Shown: one piece after another, positions 31,121 to 38,720 of the stretch | Position numbering within the stretch: position 1 is the stretch's first letter | Layout: each line of letters begins with the position of its first letter | Virus record (IMG/VR): IMGVR_UViG_3300034957_000008 | Location: 1-45,945 of that record | DNA: 45,945 bases | From: a virus | Direction: 5' to 3' (one strand) | Program-made: the position numbers and the translations under genes | Notes under the pieces: generated by a model | Databases searched by the model: none | What the model was told of the DNA's origin: nothing | What the model saw: only the letters and a program-made list of their open reading frames with translations

Positions 31121-31804
31121 TTAATCTTTTAAGAGTTCGCCCTGAACGCCGTTCCCTTTGAACTTCTTTGCCAGTTCTATTGCCTCTCGCTTTTTGCGCT
31201 CAAGTTCTGCATCGTTCGGCGCATAAGCAGATGGCATCGCCTTCGCTTGTGGAATCTCCGGCATTTGGCGCATTACTTCGGGCTGCTTTCGATCCTCTGG
31301 CGCTCCCACCAGTTGAAACTTGGGCTGCCTGTAAACAACATCTCCGTAGACCACGATGGCGCAATCACACCGCGTCACGCTTTTGCGTTTATTGTCGCGC
31401 TCACTCCATTTGCGACCATCTGCCAACCTGAGCCCCGTTCCGCCGCAGTAAATGCAATCTGGATTTGTCTTCGCCTTCGGCGCATCTGGCGCGGGCTCTC
31501 CTTCCGCCCACTCGCGGATATTCTCCGGGGTAGGTTGGAAGTTTCCTGATCCTGTGCTTTGCCAGCTTCGCAATCCAGAAATCATTTGCTTCGGGCTCAA
31601 TCCCTGCATCCGCTCCCGCCAAAACTCAATCACCGGGGACGGTTGTTTTTTGTTTCCTATTTGGATCATCAGTTCGATCTTGTACTGCTGTGCCAGAATC
31701 AGCATGAACGTATTGAACCCGCGCTCCCAGTCCGCTAAGTACAAGCGCTTCCACGTTGGAAGCATCTCGTTTTCCGCCGGTGCTTTGGTAATTTCCGTTC
31801 CCAT
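31121..31804 (-). CDS. Putative helicase loader / replication protein with zinc ribbon
   Basis: 227 residues. The helical N-terminal domain (about 10-100) contains R-M-Q-G-L-S-P-K-Q-M-I-S-G-L and ends F-Q-P-T-P-E-N-I-R-E-W, the closing phrase of G39P/DnaT-like loader domains (x-P-T-P-x-x-I). C-I-Y-C-G-G-T-G-L near 117 with a later C-D-C is a zinc ribbon. A basic helical C-terminus follows. It comes directly after the initiator gene, the classical place for a helicase loader. The first 59 codons overlap the initiator's 3' end in a different frame. Confidence 0.65.
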   Translation of the reverse strand: MGTEITKAPAENEMLPTWKRLYLADWERGFNTFMLILAQQYKIELMIQIGNKKQPSPVIEFWRERMQGLSPKQMISGLRSWQSTGSGNFQPTPENIREWAEGEPAPDAPKAKTNPDCIYCGGTGLRLADGRKWSERDNKRKSVTRCDCAIVVYGDVVYRQPKFQLVGAPEDRKQPEVMRQMPEIPQAKAMPSAYAPNDAELERKKREAIELAKKFKGNGVQGELLKD

Positions 31805-32504
31805 TCTTTTTCTCCATTACTGCCCACTCGCTTGGGTCGTCCATAAACCTGTCCTGATTCAGCCACGTCGCCATGTGAGGGATGAACTTCTTTTCCTTGC
31901 CCACTCGCTTACAGCAGGCCGCATAAGTCATTACTCGCTGATAGATAAAATCCTCAATCTCGGCAAATGTCTGTTTTTGTTCTGTCGCGGTTCTCACAAC
32001 AGCGGTATACCAAGACTTGTTAGCAGCTCTTTTGGCCTCATGTCTTGGGTATTGCTGATAAGCCTTTGGAAAAATCTCTGAGTCCGTCGAAGCGCAGCGA
32101 GACGAAGGTTTTTTCTGTCTCTTACTCTTCTCTGTCTCTGTCTCTGTCTCTGAAGCATGGTTTGTACGCATCTTGCTAGCATCTGCTAGCATCGCGCTAG
32201 CATCAATGACAAGTAATCCGTTATCGTCAATGAATTCAATGAATTGCGTTTTCTCAAGTAGAGTGAAGTCAGGATCGGAATTGAGGTAAGCCACGCGGCG
32301 AATGTATCCACCATCGGCGGGAATTTTGTTATCATTCACAGCCGCCAACAACATGCAAGCGATTGCTAGCGTCCTGCTAGCATCGTCGGCACAAGCCCAA
32401 GTGGTGGAAGTGAGTAGTTCGCGGTGGAGTTTTATCCAAGGGGGATTGCGGTGCTTGTAATGCTGATACTTAGACCATTCGCGGATTCTAATAAACTTTG
32501 CCAT
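31626..32504 (-). CDS. Replication initiator protein (O-like)
   Basis: 292 residues from the ATG at 32504 (GGAG five bases before; an ATG sits three bases earlier). The N-terminal domain, I-R-E-W-S-K-Y-Q-H-Y and P-P-W-I-K-L-H-R-E-L-L near 5-26, is a winged-helix pattern common to phage replication proteins. The middle (about 105-150) is a low-complexity Ser/Thr/Glu/Lys linker; the gene there contains five copies of a 10-bp repeat and a CAGAGA run. The C-terminal part is helical. As in lambda O, origin inside the initiator gene is likely. Its last 60 codons overlap the next gene out of frame. Confidence 0.7.
   Translation of the reverse strand: MAKFIRIREWSKYQHYKHRNPPWIKLHRELLTSTTWACADDASRTLAIACMLLAAVNDNKIPADGGYIRRVAYLNSDPDFTLLEKTQFIEFIDDNGLLVIDASAMLADASKMRTNHASETETETEKSKRQKKPSSRCASTDSEIFPKAYQQYPRHEAKRAANKSWYTAVVRTATEQKQTFAEIEDFIYQRVMTYAACCKRVGKEKKFIPHMATWLNQDRFMDDPSEWAVMEKKNGNGNYQSTGGKRDASNVEALVLSGLGARVQYVHADSGTAVQDRTDDPNRKQKTTVPGD
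32174..32384. other. Candidate replication origin: five iterons
   Basis: Five copies of (T/C)GCTAGC(A/G)TC: 32174-32183, 32184-32193, 32195-32204, and 32364-32373, 32375-32384. Within each cluster spacing is 10-11 bp, one helical turn, so a protein could stack on one face. The 160 bp between the clusters is A/T-richer. They sit inside the initiator coding sequence but are read in different codon phases (for example D-A-S, L-A), so protein repeats do not explain them. Confidence 0.6.
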
Positions 32505-32622
32505 CATCTCTCCGACAAGAGGTCGGCCCCCAGTGTGTCGGCACCGGGAGCCGTGGACAGGGGCGGTAATCTCCAGAGCTGGCGATTCGCGCTTCCGATC
32601 CCGATAATCGCATAGTATGGGC

Positions 32623-33327
32623 TCACAAATCAAGTACTTTCTGCTCTGGTTTTTGCTCAAAAAGAGTAGGCTGGGCTTCGATTATGGCTAGCCGTTCGCG
32701 GGCGATCTGGCAGTATTCCGCGCTGATTTCAAAGCCTAGAAAATGACGGCCTAGCTTCTTGGCAGCGACAGCCGTGGTGCCACTGCCCATGAAAGGATCA
32801 AACACCGTATCGCCCTCGAGAGTGAAATCGCTCACAAATTCAGCCCATAAATTCAATGGCTTTGGGCATGGATGGCCTTCGGCTTCTGGCTGTATTGAAA
32901 TGGGGCAATCATAGGAATCGCGCAGGATGCACTTTTTGGCCTTGCCGAAAACCAATACAGGCTCCCAAGTCTGGAACCCGCTGGTTTTGCCGATGTAGTT
33001 CCTCGAGCAGTTGTTCTGCTTTGTCCATGCAATCAGGTAATGGGTGCGCTCAATATCGGCCAGCCACATTGGAACGCTTACCATTCCCGGCGTAAGCATT
33101 ACGCACGTCCTCGAGATACGCTTTGAATCAAGAAACCAGCCGCGGCACCATTCCTTGTAATCGCTGCGATTATCGCTGATGCTGTCATAGTTGAGGCCCA
33201 CGTTATACGGCGGATCGGCCAACACGTAATCCACGCACCCATCTGGCAACTGCTTCATCAGCTCAAGGCAATCCCCCTGCACTACTGAGCAGCATGAAAA
33301 TGGGCCAATTTTGCGGTCACAGGTCAT
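32623..33327 (-). CDS. DNA methyltransferase, beta class (N4-C or N6-A)
   Basis: 234 residues. D-P-P-Y at 38-41 comes before F-D-P-F-M-G-S-G-T-T near 178, the order of beta-class amino-methyltransferases; a short target-recognition part lies between. V-Q-G-D-C near 16 precedes it. No restriction partner is adjacent, so it is a solitary phage enzyme, probably to protect phage DNA from host nucleases. Intergenic 32505-32622 carries a CCGAC/GTCGG hairpin next to the initiator's ribosome site. Confidence 0.9.
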   Translation of the reverse strand: MTCDRKIGPFSCCSVVQGDCLELMKQLPDGCVDYVLADPPYNVGLNYDSISDNRSDYKEWCRGWFLDSKRISRTCVMLTPGMVSVPMWLADIERTHYLIAWTKQNNCSRNYIGKTSGFQTWEPVLVFGKAKKCILRDSYDCPISIQPEAEGHPCPKPLNLWAEFVSDFTLEGDTVFDPFMGSGTTAVAAKKLGRHFLGFEISAEYCQIARERLAIIEAQPTLFEQKPEQKVLDL

Positions 33328-33354
33328 AGTATGGGCTCACCGTCAAGACTCTTT

Positions 33355-33489
33355 TTACGCTCCTAAATAGTCGTCATCCTCTAAATCTTGCGGGTCACAG
33401 TCATGCACACAATCTTCGCTGGCTTCGTCATTCCAGGTGTCTTCGCCGTCACAAGCACAGTCTTGTCCGCAATCTGGGCATTCGTGCAT
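33355..33489 (-). CDS. Tiny acidic Cys-rich protein
   Basis: 44 residues: M-H-E-C-P-D-C-G-Q-D-C-A-C-D-G-E-D-T-W-N opens it, then D-C-V-H-D-C and an acidic end. I know this phrase from many phages as a conserved short protein. Two C-x2-C-type pairs plus two more Cys suggest a zinc site. It overlaps 109 bases of the 72-residue gene in another frame. Confidence 0.7.
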   Translation of the reverse strand: MHECPDCGQDCACDGEDTWNDEASEDCVHDCDPQDLEDDDYLGA

Positions 33490-33599
33490 ACCTTTCTCCC
33501 TTCAGGTTCCGTCACCGCGTCTGAGCCGCACGTTCCGCACTGGCCTCGCCTGTTTAGCGGCCCTACTTGATAGCAGTCGAGGCACATCCAGTGTTCCAT
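33381..33599 (-). CDS. Small zinc-ribbon protein (MEHWMCLDC type)
   Basis: 72 residues from the ATG at 33599 (TAATG with the HNH stop). M-E-H-W-M-C-L-D-C and then Q-C-G-T-C-G-S-D-A make a clear C-x2-C/C-x2-C ribbon, a conserved short phage protein usually about 45 long. The extra 28 residues here correspond to the region shared with the 44-residue gene. Confidence 0.7.
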   Translation of the reverse strand: MEHWMCLDCYQVGPLNRRGQCGTCGSDAVTEPEGRKVCTNAQIADKTVLVTAKTPGMTKPAKIVCMTVTRKI

Positions 33600-34015
33600 T
33601 AACGGGCCTTTCGTTTTCTCATGCGAAGCCGAGCACACGTCAGGCATTGCCTTCCGCGTCCAGTCCATGTATTGCTTTCATCAAGCAGATGACCATGGAT
33701 GCAATGCGTCTGTTTGGCGTGCATGGCCGATGGACTTGTACCGCGCAGAATGTTTTCTTTTTGAGTGACCGCTTCCAAATGGTCAGGATTTACGCAAGGT
33801 CGCACACGGCACAAATGGTCAATCTGTTTCTTTTCAGGAATTGGGCCGCGCCATAATTCGTAAGTTATTCTGTGGACATACTTTGCGGAAATCCTGCCGT
33901 ATCCTTCAGGGGAAATCCGCCCGTTCCATAGCCAGCAGCCGTTGTCATCAATGGTCACGGCCTTAACAATAAAATCCTTATCTATTACGTACCCGCCTTT
34001 GAGGAAGTCGGTCAA
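33599..34015 (-). CDS. HNH homing endonuclease
   Basis: 138 residues. C-W-L-W-N-G near 27, H-R-I-T-Y-E-L near 48, I-D-H-L-C-R-V-R-x-C-V-N-P-D-H-L-E-A near 65-82 are the H-N-H catalytic core (His in D-H-L, Asn-Pro, His in D-H-L). C-terminal Cys/His pairs (H-C-I-H-G-H, C-L-T-C) add a zinc finger. It starts with TTG at 34015 behind AGGAGG ten bases away, unless an internal GTG is used. Freestanding; likely a selfish homing gene. Confidence 0.85.
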   Translation of the reverse strand: MTDFLKGGYVIDKDFIVKAVTIDDNGCWLWNGRISPEGYGRISAKYVHRITYELWRGPIPEKKQIDHLCRVRPCVNPDHLEAVTQKENILRGTSPSAMHAKQTHCIHGHLLDESNTWTGRGRQCLTCARLRMRKRKAR

Positions 34016-34058
34016 AATTGAAATACCTCCTGACTCAGCCGTTTGGCCGCGATCTCGC

Positions 34059-34526
34059 TCATAGATGTTTCCATGCTTTACGCAGAACGATCATGCTTAC
34101 GAGGGAAACACTGACGCCTAGTTCCTTGGCTAGTTCCTTCTGCTTGCGCCCTGCTGCGACTTCTTTTCTAATTCGCACAACGTCCTCGTTTTTCAGCTTG
34201 GACTCCCCGTGATCCTGTCCCTTGAAAGCTGGCACCCGTTCGCGCCCTTTAGCGGCCATGTCTTGAGAGTTCTGTTTTTTTGTCCCAAGAAATAGATGAT
34301 CTGGTCTGACACACCGCCGATTGTCGCATTGGTGAAGCACACACAAACCCCTTGGAATGCTGCCGTTATGCAGGTTCCATGAATATCTGTGCGTGCTATA
34401 CGGTTTGCCATCATAAAAACACCCGTAACCTGTGTCGCTGGAAACTGAGCCTTGCCATTCCCAGCAGTTATCTGTCTTTCTTACTCGGCTCCAGAAGCGT
34501 TCGTTGGCTGATTTCCATCTCGGCAT
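34059..34526 (-). CDS. HNH homing endonuclease with C-terminal HTH
   Basis: 155 residues. C-W-E-W-Q-G near 21, H-R-Y-S-W-N-L-H near 46, V-L-H-Q-C-D-N-R-R-C-V-R-P-D-H-L-F near 62-78 are the HNH core, followed by G-T-K-K-Q-N. From about 105, G-E-S-K-L-K-N-E-D-V and the helix-turn-helix Q-K-E-L-A-K-E-L-G-V-S form the DNA-binding end. Overlaps the second methyltransferase gene by 59 bases. Confidence 0.88.
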   Translation of the reverse strand: MPRWKSANERFWSRVRKTDNCWEWQGSVSSDTGYGCFYDGKPYSTHRYSWNLHNGSIPRGLCVLHQCDNRRCVRPDHLFLGTKKQNSQDMAAKGRERVPAFKGQDHGESKLKNEDVVRIRKEVAAGRKQKELAKELGVSVSLVSMIVLRKAWKHL

Positions 34527-35166
34527 GAGGTGATTTTATCACATCGTCCTCGAATCTAAACACCTCTTGCTCCAATCTTTTAGCTGCTATGGCACAATAC
34601 TTTTCTTCTATCTCTATGCCGATGGCCGTTTTTCCAAGGTTTTTTGCGGCTACCAGCGTGGTGCCACTTCCCGCGAACGGGTCAATGATTACTGGCCTGT
34701 CGAAGCGCGAAATAATCCAAGAGATTGCTTTCAGGGGTTTGGGCGATGGGTGCTCTGGCATTGGCTCAGTCCCCACGGCGATGTCCACGGCATCGCCTTG
34801 CTCACGGTAGAGCGATATTTCAGGCCGCGCATAGACCACACAAGGAAACCAGTTGGCGAATCCCATCTTGCCGCTAGTCATGCCGTTAATCAGGTGAATG
34901 CAAAGAGTCCAGCGATATTCAAGGCCACTGAAACGCTGCGGAAGATTGAGCAGGTTAGCCGTTCCCGGCATGACCGCCACAACATCAGCAAACCGAGCCG
35001 CTTCGTGCATCCAATCGACAGGCAGGTATGTATCCCACTCAGCCTTTGCCACACCATAAGGCGGATCGGTAATCGTCACGGCATCAACCGGATCGAGAGA
35101 CCGCAGAATCTCTCTGCAATCACCGTGGTAGATAGTTATTCCGCCATGTTCGTAATATGGCTTCAC
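34468..35166 (-). CDS. DNA methyltransferase, beta class, second copy
   Basis: 232 residues starting at the GTG at 35166 (GTGA with the upstream stop). I-T-D-P-P-Y-G-V near 34 precedes I-D-P-F-A-G-S-G-T-T near 164, as in the enzyme at 32623, with which it shares fold and motif order but little else. Its last 20 codons overlap the HNH gene. Two solitary methyltransferases suggest protection against more than one restriction system. Confidence 0.9.
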   Translation of the reverse strand: MKPYYEHGGITIYHGDCREILRSLDPVDAVTITDPPYGVAKAEWDTYLPVDWMHEAARFADVVAVMPGTANLLNLPQRFSGLEYRWTLCIHLINGMTSGKMGFANWFPCVVYARPEISLYREQGDAVDIAVGTEPMPEHPSPKPLKAISWIISRFDRPVIIDPFAGSGTTLVAAKNLGKTAIGIEIEEKYCAIAAKRLEQEVFRFEDDVIKSPHAEMEISQRTLLEPSKKDR

Positions 35167-35450
35167 CTTGCCATCCTCATGACGTACTCGCCCACCTGCC
35201 ACCAAAACCAGATTGCCAAGCCAAGAACAATAAGAAATCTCAGTTTCCACGGCTTCTCTCTCGGCGGGTGAGCGTTCAAGTAGTCGGCCACGGGGTCAGT
35301 TTCGTCAACTACCATAGTGCCGTCATCAAAGCAAGTGAATATCGGTTCTGCCTGTCTAATGGTGTACAGCAGCGTGTTTCCCTTGACGCTGAAGGTAACG
35401 CTGTCTAGCTCCTGGTATTCGCGCTCGAAGGTGGTCATTTCTTTGGGCAT
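35163..35450 (-). CDS. Small protein with C-terminal membrane span
   Basis: 95 residues (91 from Met5). A soluble beta-like first 65 residues is followed by a basic turn (R-E-K-P-W-K-L-R) and one hydrophobic helix (about 71-89, F-L-I-V-L-G-L-A-I-W-F-W-W). A tail-anchored topology. AGGAGG lies 12 bases upstream. Could act at the membrane early in infection; function unknown. Confidence 0.65.
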   Translation of the reverse strand: MPKEMTTFEREYQELDSVTFSVKGNTLLYTIRQAEPIFTCFDDGTMVVDETDPVADYLNAHPPREKPWKLRFLIVLGLAIWFWWQVGEYVMRMAR

Positions 35451-35818
35451 GGCTTCCCGTTTCCTCCTGCATGCCGCTTCTTATGGCAATCTCTGCAACT
35501 GGCGATGGAGCACCTGGGATCAAGACAATCACACTTCGATGCTCCGTGACGGGTATGGCTCCATTCACTTGCTTTGTTTTTGCAACGGATTAGAACAACT
35601 ACGTGTCCGTCTTTGTTTCTCCAAGGAATCAACTCTTCACACTGCCAGCCAGCCCGCTCAAATATCTCAGCCCTTCGCTTCGATCTAGCGGGTCCGGTTA
35701 ACCGGATTCGCTTGTGGCCTCCGTTCAGATGGGCCGTGCGCTCGGAGTGGACTGCTCTCGGCTTGGCTCTCTTCGGGTTGGGACGCTTGTAACGGGGGAT
35801 ACGTGTCACCTGGCGCAT
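35435..35818 (-). CDS. HNH-like small nuclease
   Basis: 127 residues from the ATG at 35818, overlapping the upstream gene by 13. A very basic N-terminus (P-K-R-A-K-P-R) leads to R-A-E-I-F-E-R-A-G-W-Q-C-E near 50-62, W-S-H-T-R-H-G near 86, and C-L-D-P-R-C-S-I-A-S-C-R-D-C-H-K-K-R-H-A near 97-116. The final C-R-D-C-H-x2-R-H fits the HNH zinc/His part. Likely a recombination-linked nuclease in this operon. Confidence 0.7.
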   Translation of the reverse strand: MRQVTRIPRYKRPNPKRAKPRAVHSERTAHLNGGHKRIRLTGPARSKRRAEIFERAGWQCEELIPWRNKDGHVVVLIRCKNKASEWSHTRHGASKCDCLDPRCSIASCRDCHKKRHAGGNGKPCPKK

Positions 35819-36531
35819 GTTGAGCACATAACCTTTCTGTCTTTCATAGTCTGCCGTTGCTTCGGAATCACGCCAGCAGCGAATAGTTTTGCCAATGCTC
35901 GAAGTGAGGCTGGCCATGTATCCCTCTTCTCCGAACGTAGCGTGTGGCCAGTGAAATCTTCCCAGCAGCAAACCTCTTCGTATTTGTCAGGGTAGTCACG
36001 CCAGAAGCAGAACCACTCCCAAAGCGTTTGAAAGAAACACATATCGCAATCGCTACGATCTGGAATGATGATTCCGTATTTGGCGTTTTGCTCTAAGACG
36101 CGTCTCAAGCCCCAGCCTGCCTCAACGAGTGGATAGCTGCGGGTAACGCCTTCGATGGAATCCCAATCCACGCCGTCTCTTTCCGCCACTTCATCGGCGC
36201 GAATCCCGACATAGACGGTGCATGGCAGATTATTCATAACATGCTCACGAAATGGCTCAATCTTGAGCAGCCGCGTACACCAGCGCATCCGCCAATTCGG
36301 GAGTGCCTTCTGAAGTACAACGAGTCCCGCAAGGCTGTGCTTTGCAGCAACCGGACGGAGAGGCTTGCCTAATAAATTGCCTAATCGCTTCCAATGCTCA
36401 ACCATCGGCGGAAGCTCACGACCTGTCGGGGTGCATACCCAATCAAAATCAATCTCGGGATGCTGCTGGCGAAGAAGCAAAGCCATAGCTACTGAATCCT
36501 TCCCGCCCGATAATCCGACAATGTGTTTCAT
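35806..36531 (-). CDS. PAPS-reductase-family PP-loop protein
   Basis: 241 residues. S-G-G-K-D-S at 8-13 is the ATP pyrophosphatase PP-loop. W-R-M-R-W-C-T-R-L-L-K-I near 79-90 and a C-terminal Cys set (C-D-M-C-F-F near 163, C-S-T-C at the end) match phage proteins called phosphoadenosine phosphosulfate reductase family, related to DndC. They adenylate a substrate and may be linked to sulfur or base modification; exact activity is unknown. Sits between exonuclease and HNH-like genes. Confidence 0.85.
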   Translation of the reverse strand: MKHIVGLSGGKDSVAMALLLRQQHPEIDFDWVCTPTGRELPPMVEHWKRLGNLLGKPLRPVAAKHSLAGLVVLQKALPNWRMRWCTRLLKIEPFREHVMNNLPCTVYVGIRADEVAERDGVDWDSIEGVTRSYPLVEAGWGLRRVLEQNAKYGIIIPDRSDCDMCFFQTLWEWFCFWRDYPDKYEEVCCWEDFTGHTLRSEKRDTWPASLRALAKLFAAGVIPKQRQTMKDRKVMCSTCAR

Positions 36532-36549
36532 GCGGCCTCTGGTAAGCAG

Positions 36550-37311
36550 CTAGAGAACGAAGTCATTGTTAAACGCCTCCACCAAATCAGGGTCGTATTG
36601 GCCCGTAATCTTCTGCACGCTGGCCCTGAGTTTCTGCTCGTAGTAATCCGGCCTGATTTTTAGCAACATCTCCTGCACTTCGGCGTTAATCTGTTCCACT
36701 CCTCTTTCCATCTCGCCAATGATGGCCGCGTCATATTTCAAGCGCGGACCAATCCAGAGGCGCAAATCCTTCGGCAGTTTCGGGTCTGGAACGTAGCTCA
36801 CAAAATCGTTATAAGCGCGCTCTCCGCCGAAAGCGGCCAATTGCCAATACATCTGCGGAAGGTATTCAGAAGGAATCACGCCGTTAATGATGTACCGCAA
36901 GTGCGTTGCTAGCCGGGGACACTTAAACTCGACCAATCCATCACCGCCAATTAGGCCGTCTGGGCTTGCCCCTGCCATCTTAATGTGCGGATGGTAGATG
37001 AATCCGATTCTCTTGACTTCTACAGACAGATGCCGCTCATAAGCATCTCGCGCCAGCGGCTCGTTCTCTTTTCCGTCCTCCATCCACTTGCTCACATAAT
37101 GCTCTGAAGGCTCTTGCCTGATGATCTCGCCAAGCAATTCCAGGCGCAACTTTTCGCGCCCCGCAGATTCCTCGCCTACCTGCTTGTCTTTGGTTCTGCG
37201 CTTGAGAAAACGGATTGCATCAGCCACACGCGAGGACGTAACCGCTCCCAGGCGACATGAAAACCATGTTTTGTCACCCTGAATGCAATCAATGATTTCG
37301 CCTGCGCTCAC
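36550..37311 (-). CDS. YqaJ/lambda-exonuclease-family recombination nuclease
   Basis: 253 residues from the GTG at 37311 (GTGA with the ERF stop). G-D-K-T-W-F-S-C-R-L-G-A-V-T-S-S near 11-26, then G-A-S-P-D-G-L-I near 114-121 and V-E-F-K-C-P near 126-131 are the catalytic Asp...Glu-x-Lys core, and Y-L-P-Q-M-Y-W-Q near 148 completes it. It degrades one strand of linear DNA to give 3' tails for the ERF annealer. The pair is a complete Red-like module. Confidence 0.9.
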   Translation of the reverse strand: MSAGEIIDCIQGDKTWFSCRLGAVTSSRVADAIRFLKRRTKDKQVGEESAGREKLRLELLGEIIRQEPSEHYVSKWMEDGKENEPLARDAYERHLSVEVKRIGFIYHPHIKMAGASPDGLIGGDGLVEFKCPRLATHLRYIINGVIPSEYLPQMYWQLAAFGGERAYNDFVSYVPDPKLPKDLRLWIGPRLKYDAAIIGEMERGVEQINAEVQEMLLKIRPDYYEQKLRASVQKITGQYDPDLVEAFNNDFVL

Positions 37312-38039
37312 TTGCCCTCCAACTTCTTGCGACACTTTGCTTTCAGGCGGATCAGATCGAACATGGCTGCTTTGTCCCCTGCGTCCTCGGCCTTGTCCAT
37401 AGCCGTCTTGTAAGCCTTTTCCAGCCCGTCGATGGTCTGACACTGCTTTAGCTCCTCTTCCCATTTTCCAAGCTCTTCAAACTTGGCCTCAGTTGCGCCA
37501 ACGGAAATGTTGAAGATGAGTTTTAGGAGTGTGCTTCTCCCATAACTGGTGGCCGCTGCTACGGCCTGCTGTTTGCTCATCACGCCGCCGCCTTTCGGCC
37601 CTTTGTTGTCTGTGGACATCGGCAGCATGTAAGGCTCTGAGTGACCGCCGGAGTGCTTGACCTTGCATAGAACATAGATTTCATCTGGGACTGGCGACGG
37701 GGCACCATTGAAAGACAGGCTGAAGCCGTGTTTCAAATAAACCGGACGGATGGCCGAATTGAGTGCCTTAAAGGTCGCATATCTTCCGCCAGTCTGCTCA
37801 TTGTCGGCATCGGGAATTACTTCAGAAATCTCATTCTGGGCTGCTTCCATTGCGTCATTGAAATCCATCTCAGCCCGGTGTGCAATGTCAGCGGCCTGCA
37901 TCGCCCGAAGCTCTTTGATAACTTCGATGGCCGACTGGTTTTTTACCGCGTAGTCAATCAGGCTCATCAAGTCCGGTGCATGTTGCCGCACAGGTAATTG
38001 TCCTGCAATCGGTTCAAGGTCTAGCTGTTTGGTTGCCAT
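37308..38039 (-). CDS. erf: ERF-family single-strand annealing protein
   Basis: 243 residues. The central G-P-K-G-G-G-V-M-S-K-Q-Q-A-V-A-A-A-T-S-Y (to be followed by G-R) and L-L-K-L-I-F-N-I near 145-180 are the ERF domain signature. An N-terminal I-P-D-A-D-N region and C-terminal charged helices surround it. AAGGA precedes the ATG. It anneals complementary single strands, working with the neighbouring exonuclease and RusA. Also circularises or concatemerises phage DNA in related systems. Confidence 0.92.
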   Translation of the reverse strand: MATKQLDLEPIAGQLPVRQHAPDLMSLIDYAVKNQSAIEVIKELRAMQAADIAHRAEMDFNDAMEAAQNEISEVIPDADNEQTGGRYATFKALNSAIRPVYLKHGFSLSFNGAPSPVPDEIYVLCKVKHSGGHSEPYMLPMSTDNKGPKGGGVMSKQQAVAAATSYGRSTLLKLIFNISVGATEAKFEELGKWEEELKQCQTIDGLEKAYKTAMDKAEDAGDKAAMFDLIRLKAKCRKKLEGK

Positions 38040-38095
38040 AAAAAATCCTTACCTCCCCGTGTTCAACTTTTGCGCGGCGTTAGGATGTTGGGTGC

Positions 38096-38368
38096 TCATG
38101 GTTTTAACACCGTAAAACTGAAAGGTTTAACAGGCTTATTGTCATCGAAACGAGAAATAAATCTTTGGGCTTTTAGCGGCAAGCGCAGTCTTTGCCCGTT
38201 TTCAATACAGAGTTTTATTTCATCCATAAAGACTCTAGCTTGCTCATCTTTCAAGGTTCTTTGTGCTGCCAGCGCTATCGGGCAGCTATAAGCCGCTGCT
38301 TTTACAAGGACAAGTTTTTTAGCCTTACGTATATCCGTCGCCGTGACTGTAATCTTTATCCGTTTCAT
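38096..38368 (-). CDS. Conserved small early protein
   Basis: 90 residues from the ATG at 38368 (ATGA). It starts M-K-R-I-K-I-T-V-T and has Y-S-C-P-I-A-L-A-A-Q-R near 31, a pattern found in short phage early proteins (C-P-I-A-x-A). Mixed alpha/beta, basic. Function unknown. Confidence 0.65.
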   Translation of the reverse strand: MKRIKITVTATDIRKAKKLVLVKAAAYSCPIALAAQRTLKDEQARVFMDEIKLCIENGQRLRLPLKAQRFISRFDDNKPVKPFSFTVLKP

Positions 38369-38547
38369 CTGTACCTGCATCCAATGGCTTCGCTCAGCCG
38401 ATTATTTGTGTTTCCCATTATCCGCTTGAGCATTTCGTAAATGATGCGAAGCTCTCCGTATTTGTCGGCATCAAAGAAAAGCTCATCAAGTTTTTCAAGG
38501 TCAAAATCATCCAAGGCTTCGGTTACGCCTGCTTCGTCAAGTTTCAT
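38365..38547 (-). CDS. Small acidic helical early protein
   Basis: 60 residues from the ATG at 38547 (ATGA overlap, GGAGG upstream). Acidic helix-rich, with no Cys until the C-terminal C-R-Y-R. Part of a chain of coupled small genes; not recognised. Confidence 0.65.
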   Translation of the reverse strand: MKLDEAGVTEALDDFDLEKLDELFFDADKYGELRIIYEMLKRIMGNTNNRLSEAIGCRYR

Positions 38548-38720
38548 CTGTATCCTCCAATGTTCCGCCACATCTCATTTCCGTTGGCCGTGTCGCTTGA
38601 CTCTTCGCCTTCAACTTCTTGGCAGTCCGTTTCATCTTCGTCAGGGTTGGGCCGCGTAGGGTCAAACCGTTTTGGTTCGCCCCAGATGTCCAAGTCCGTT
38701 AGCACTTTGATTTCGCTCAT
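38544..38720 (-). CDS. Small acidic early protein
   Basis: 58 residues from the ATG at 38720 (ATGA). Very acidic centre (D-E-D-E-T-D, E-V-E-G-E-E), a possible DNA mimic or inhibitor by charge only. Ends with M-W-R-N-I-G-G-Y-R, whose codons supply GGAGG for the next gene. Confidence 0.65.
   Translation of the reverse strand: MSEIKVLTDLDIWGEPKRFDPTRPNPDEDETDCQEVEGEESSDTANGNEMWRNIGGYR

Noticed and set aside
31790-31830. Programmed -1 slippery site joining initiator and loader
   Set aside because: GAGAAAAAG is not a proper X-XXY-YYZ heptamer in the initiator frame, and the loader frame is +1, not -1.
32131-32152. TCTCTG microsatellite as a recombination or phase-variation repeat
   Set aside because: It keeps the initiator reading frame (Glu-Thr repeats), so a six-base unit cannot switch the gene off; more likely a linker.
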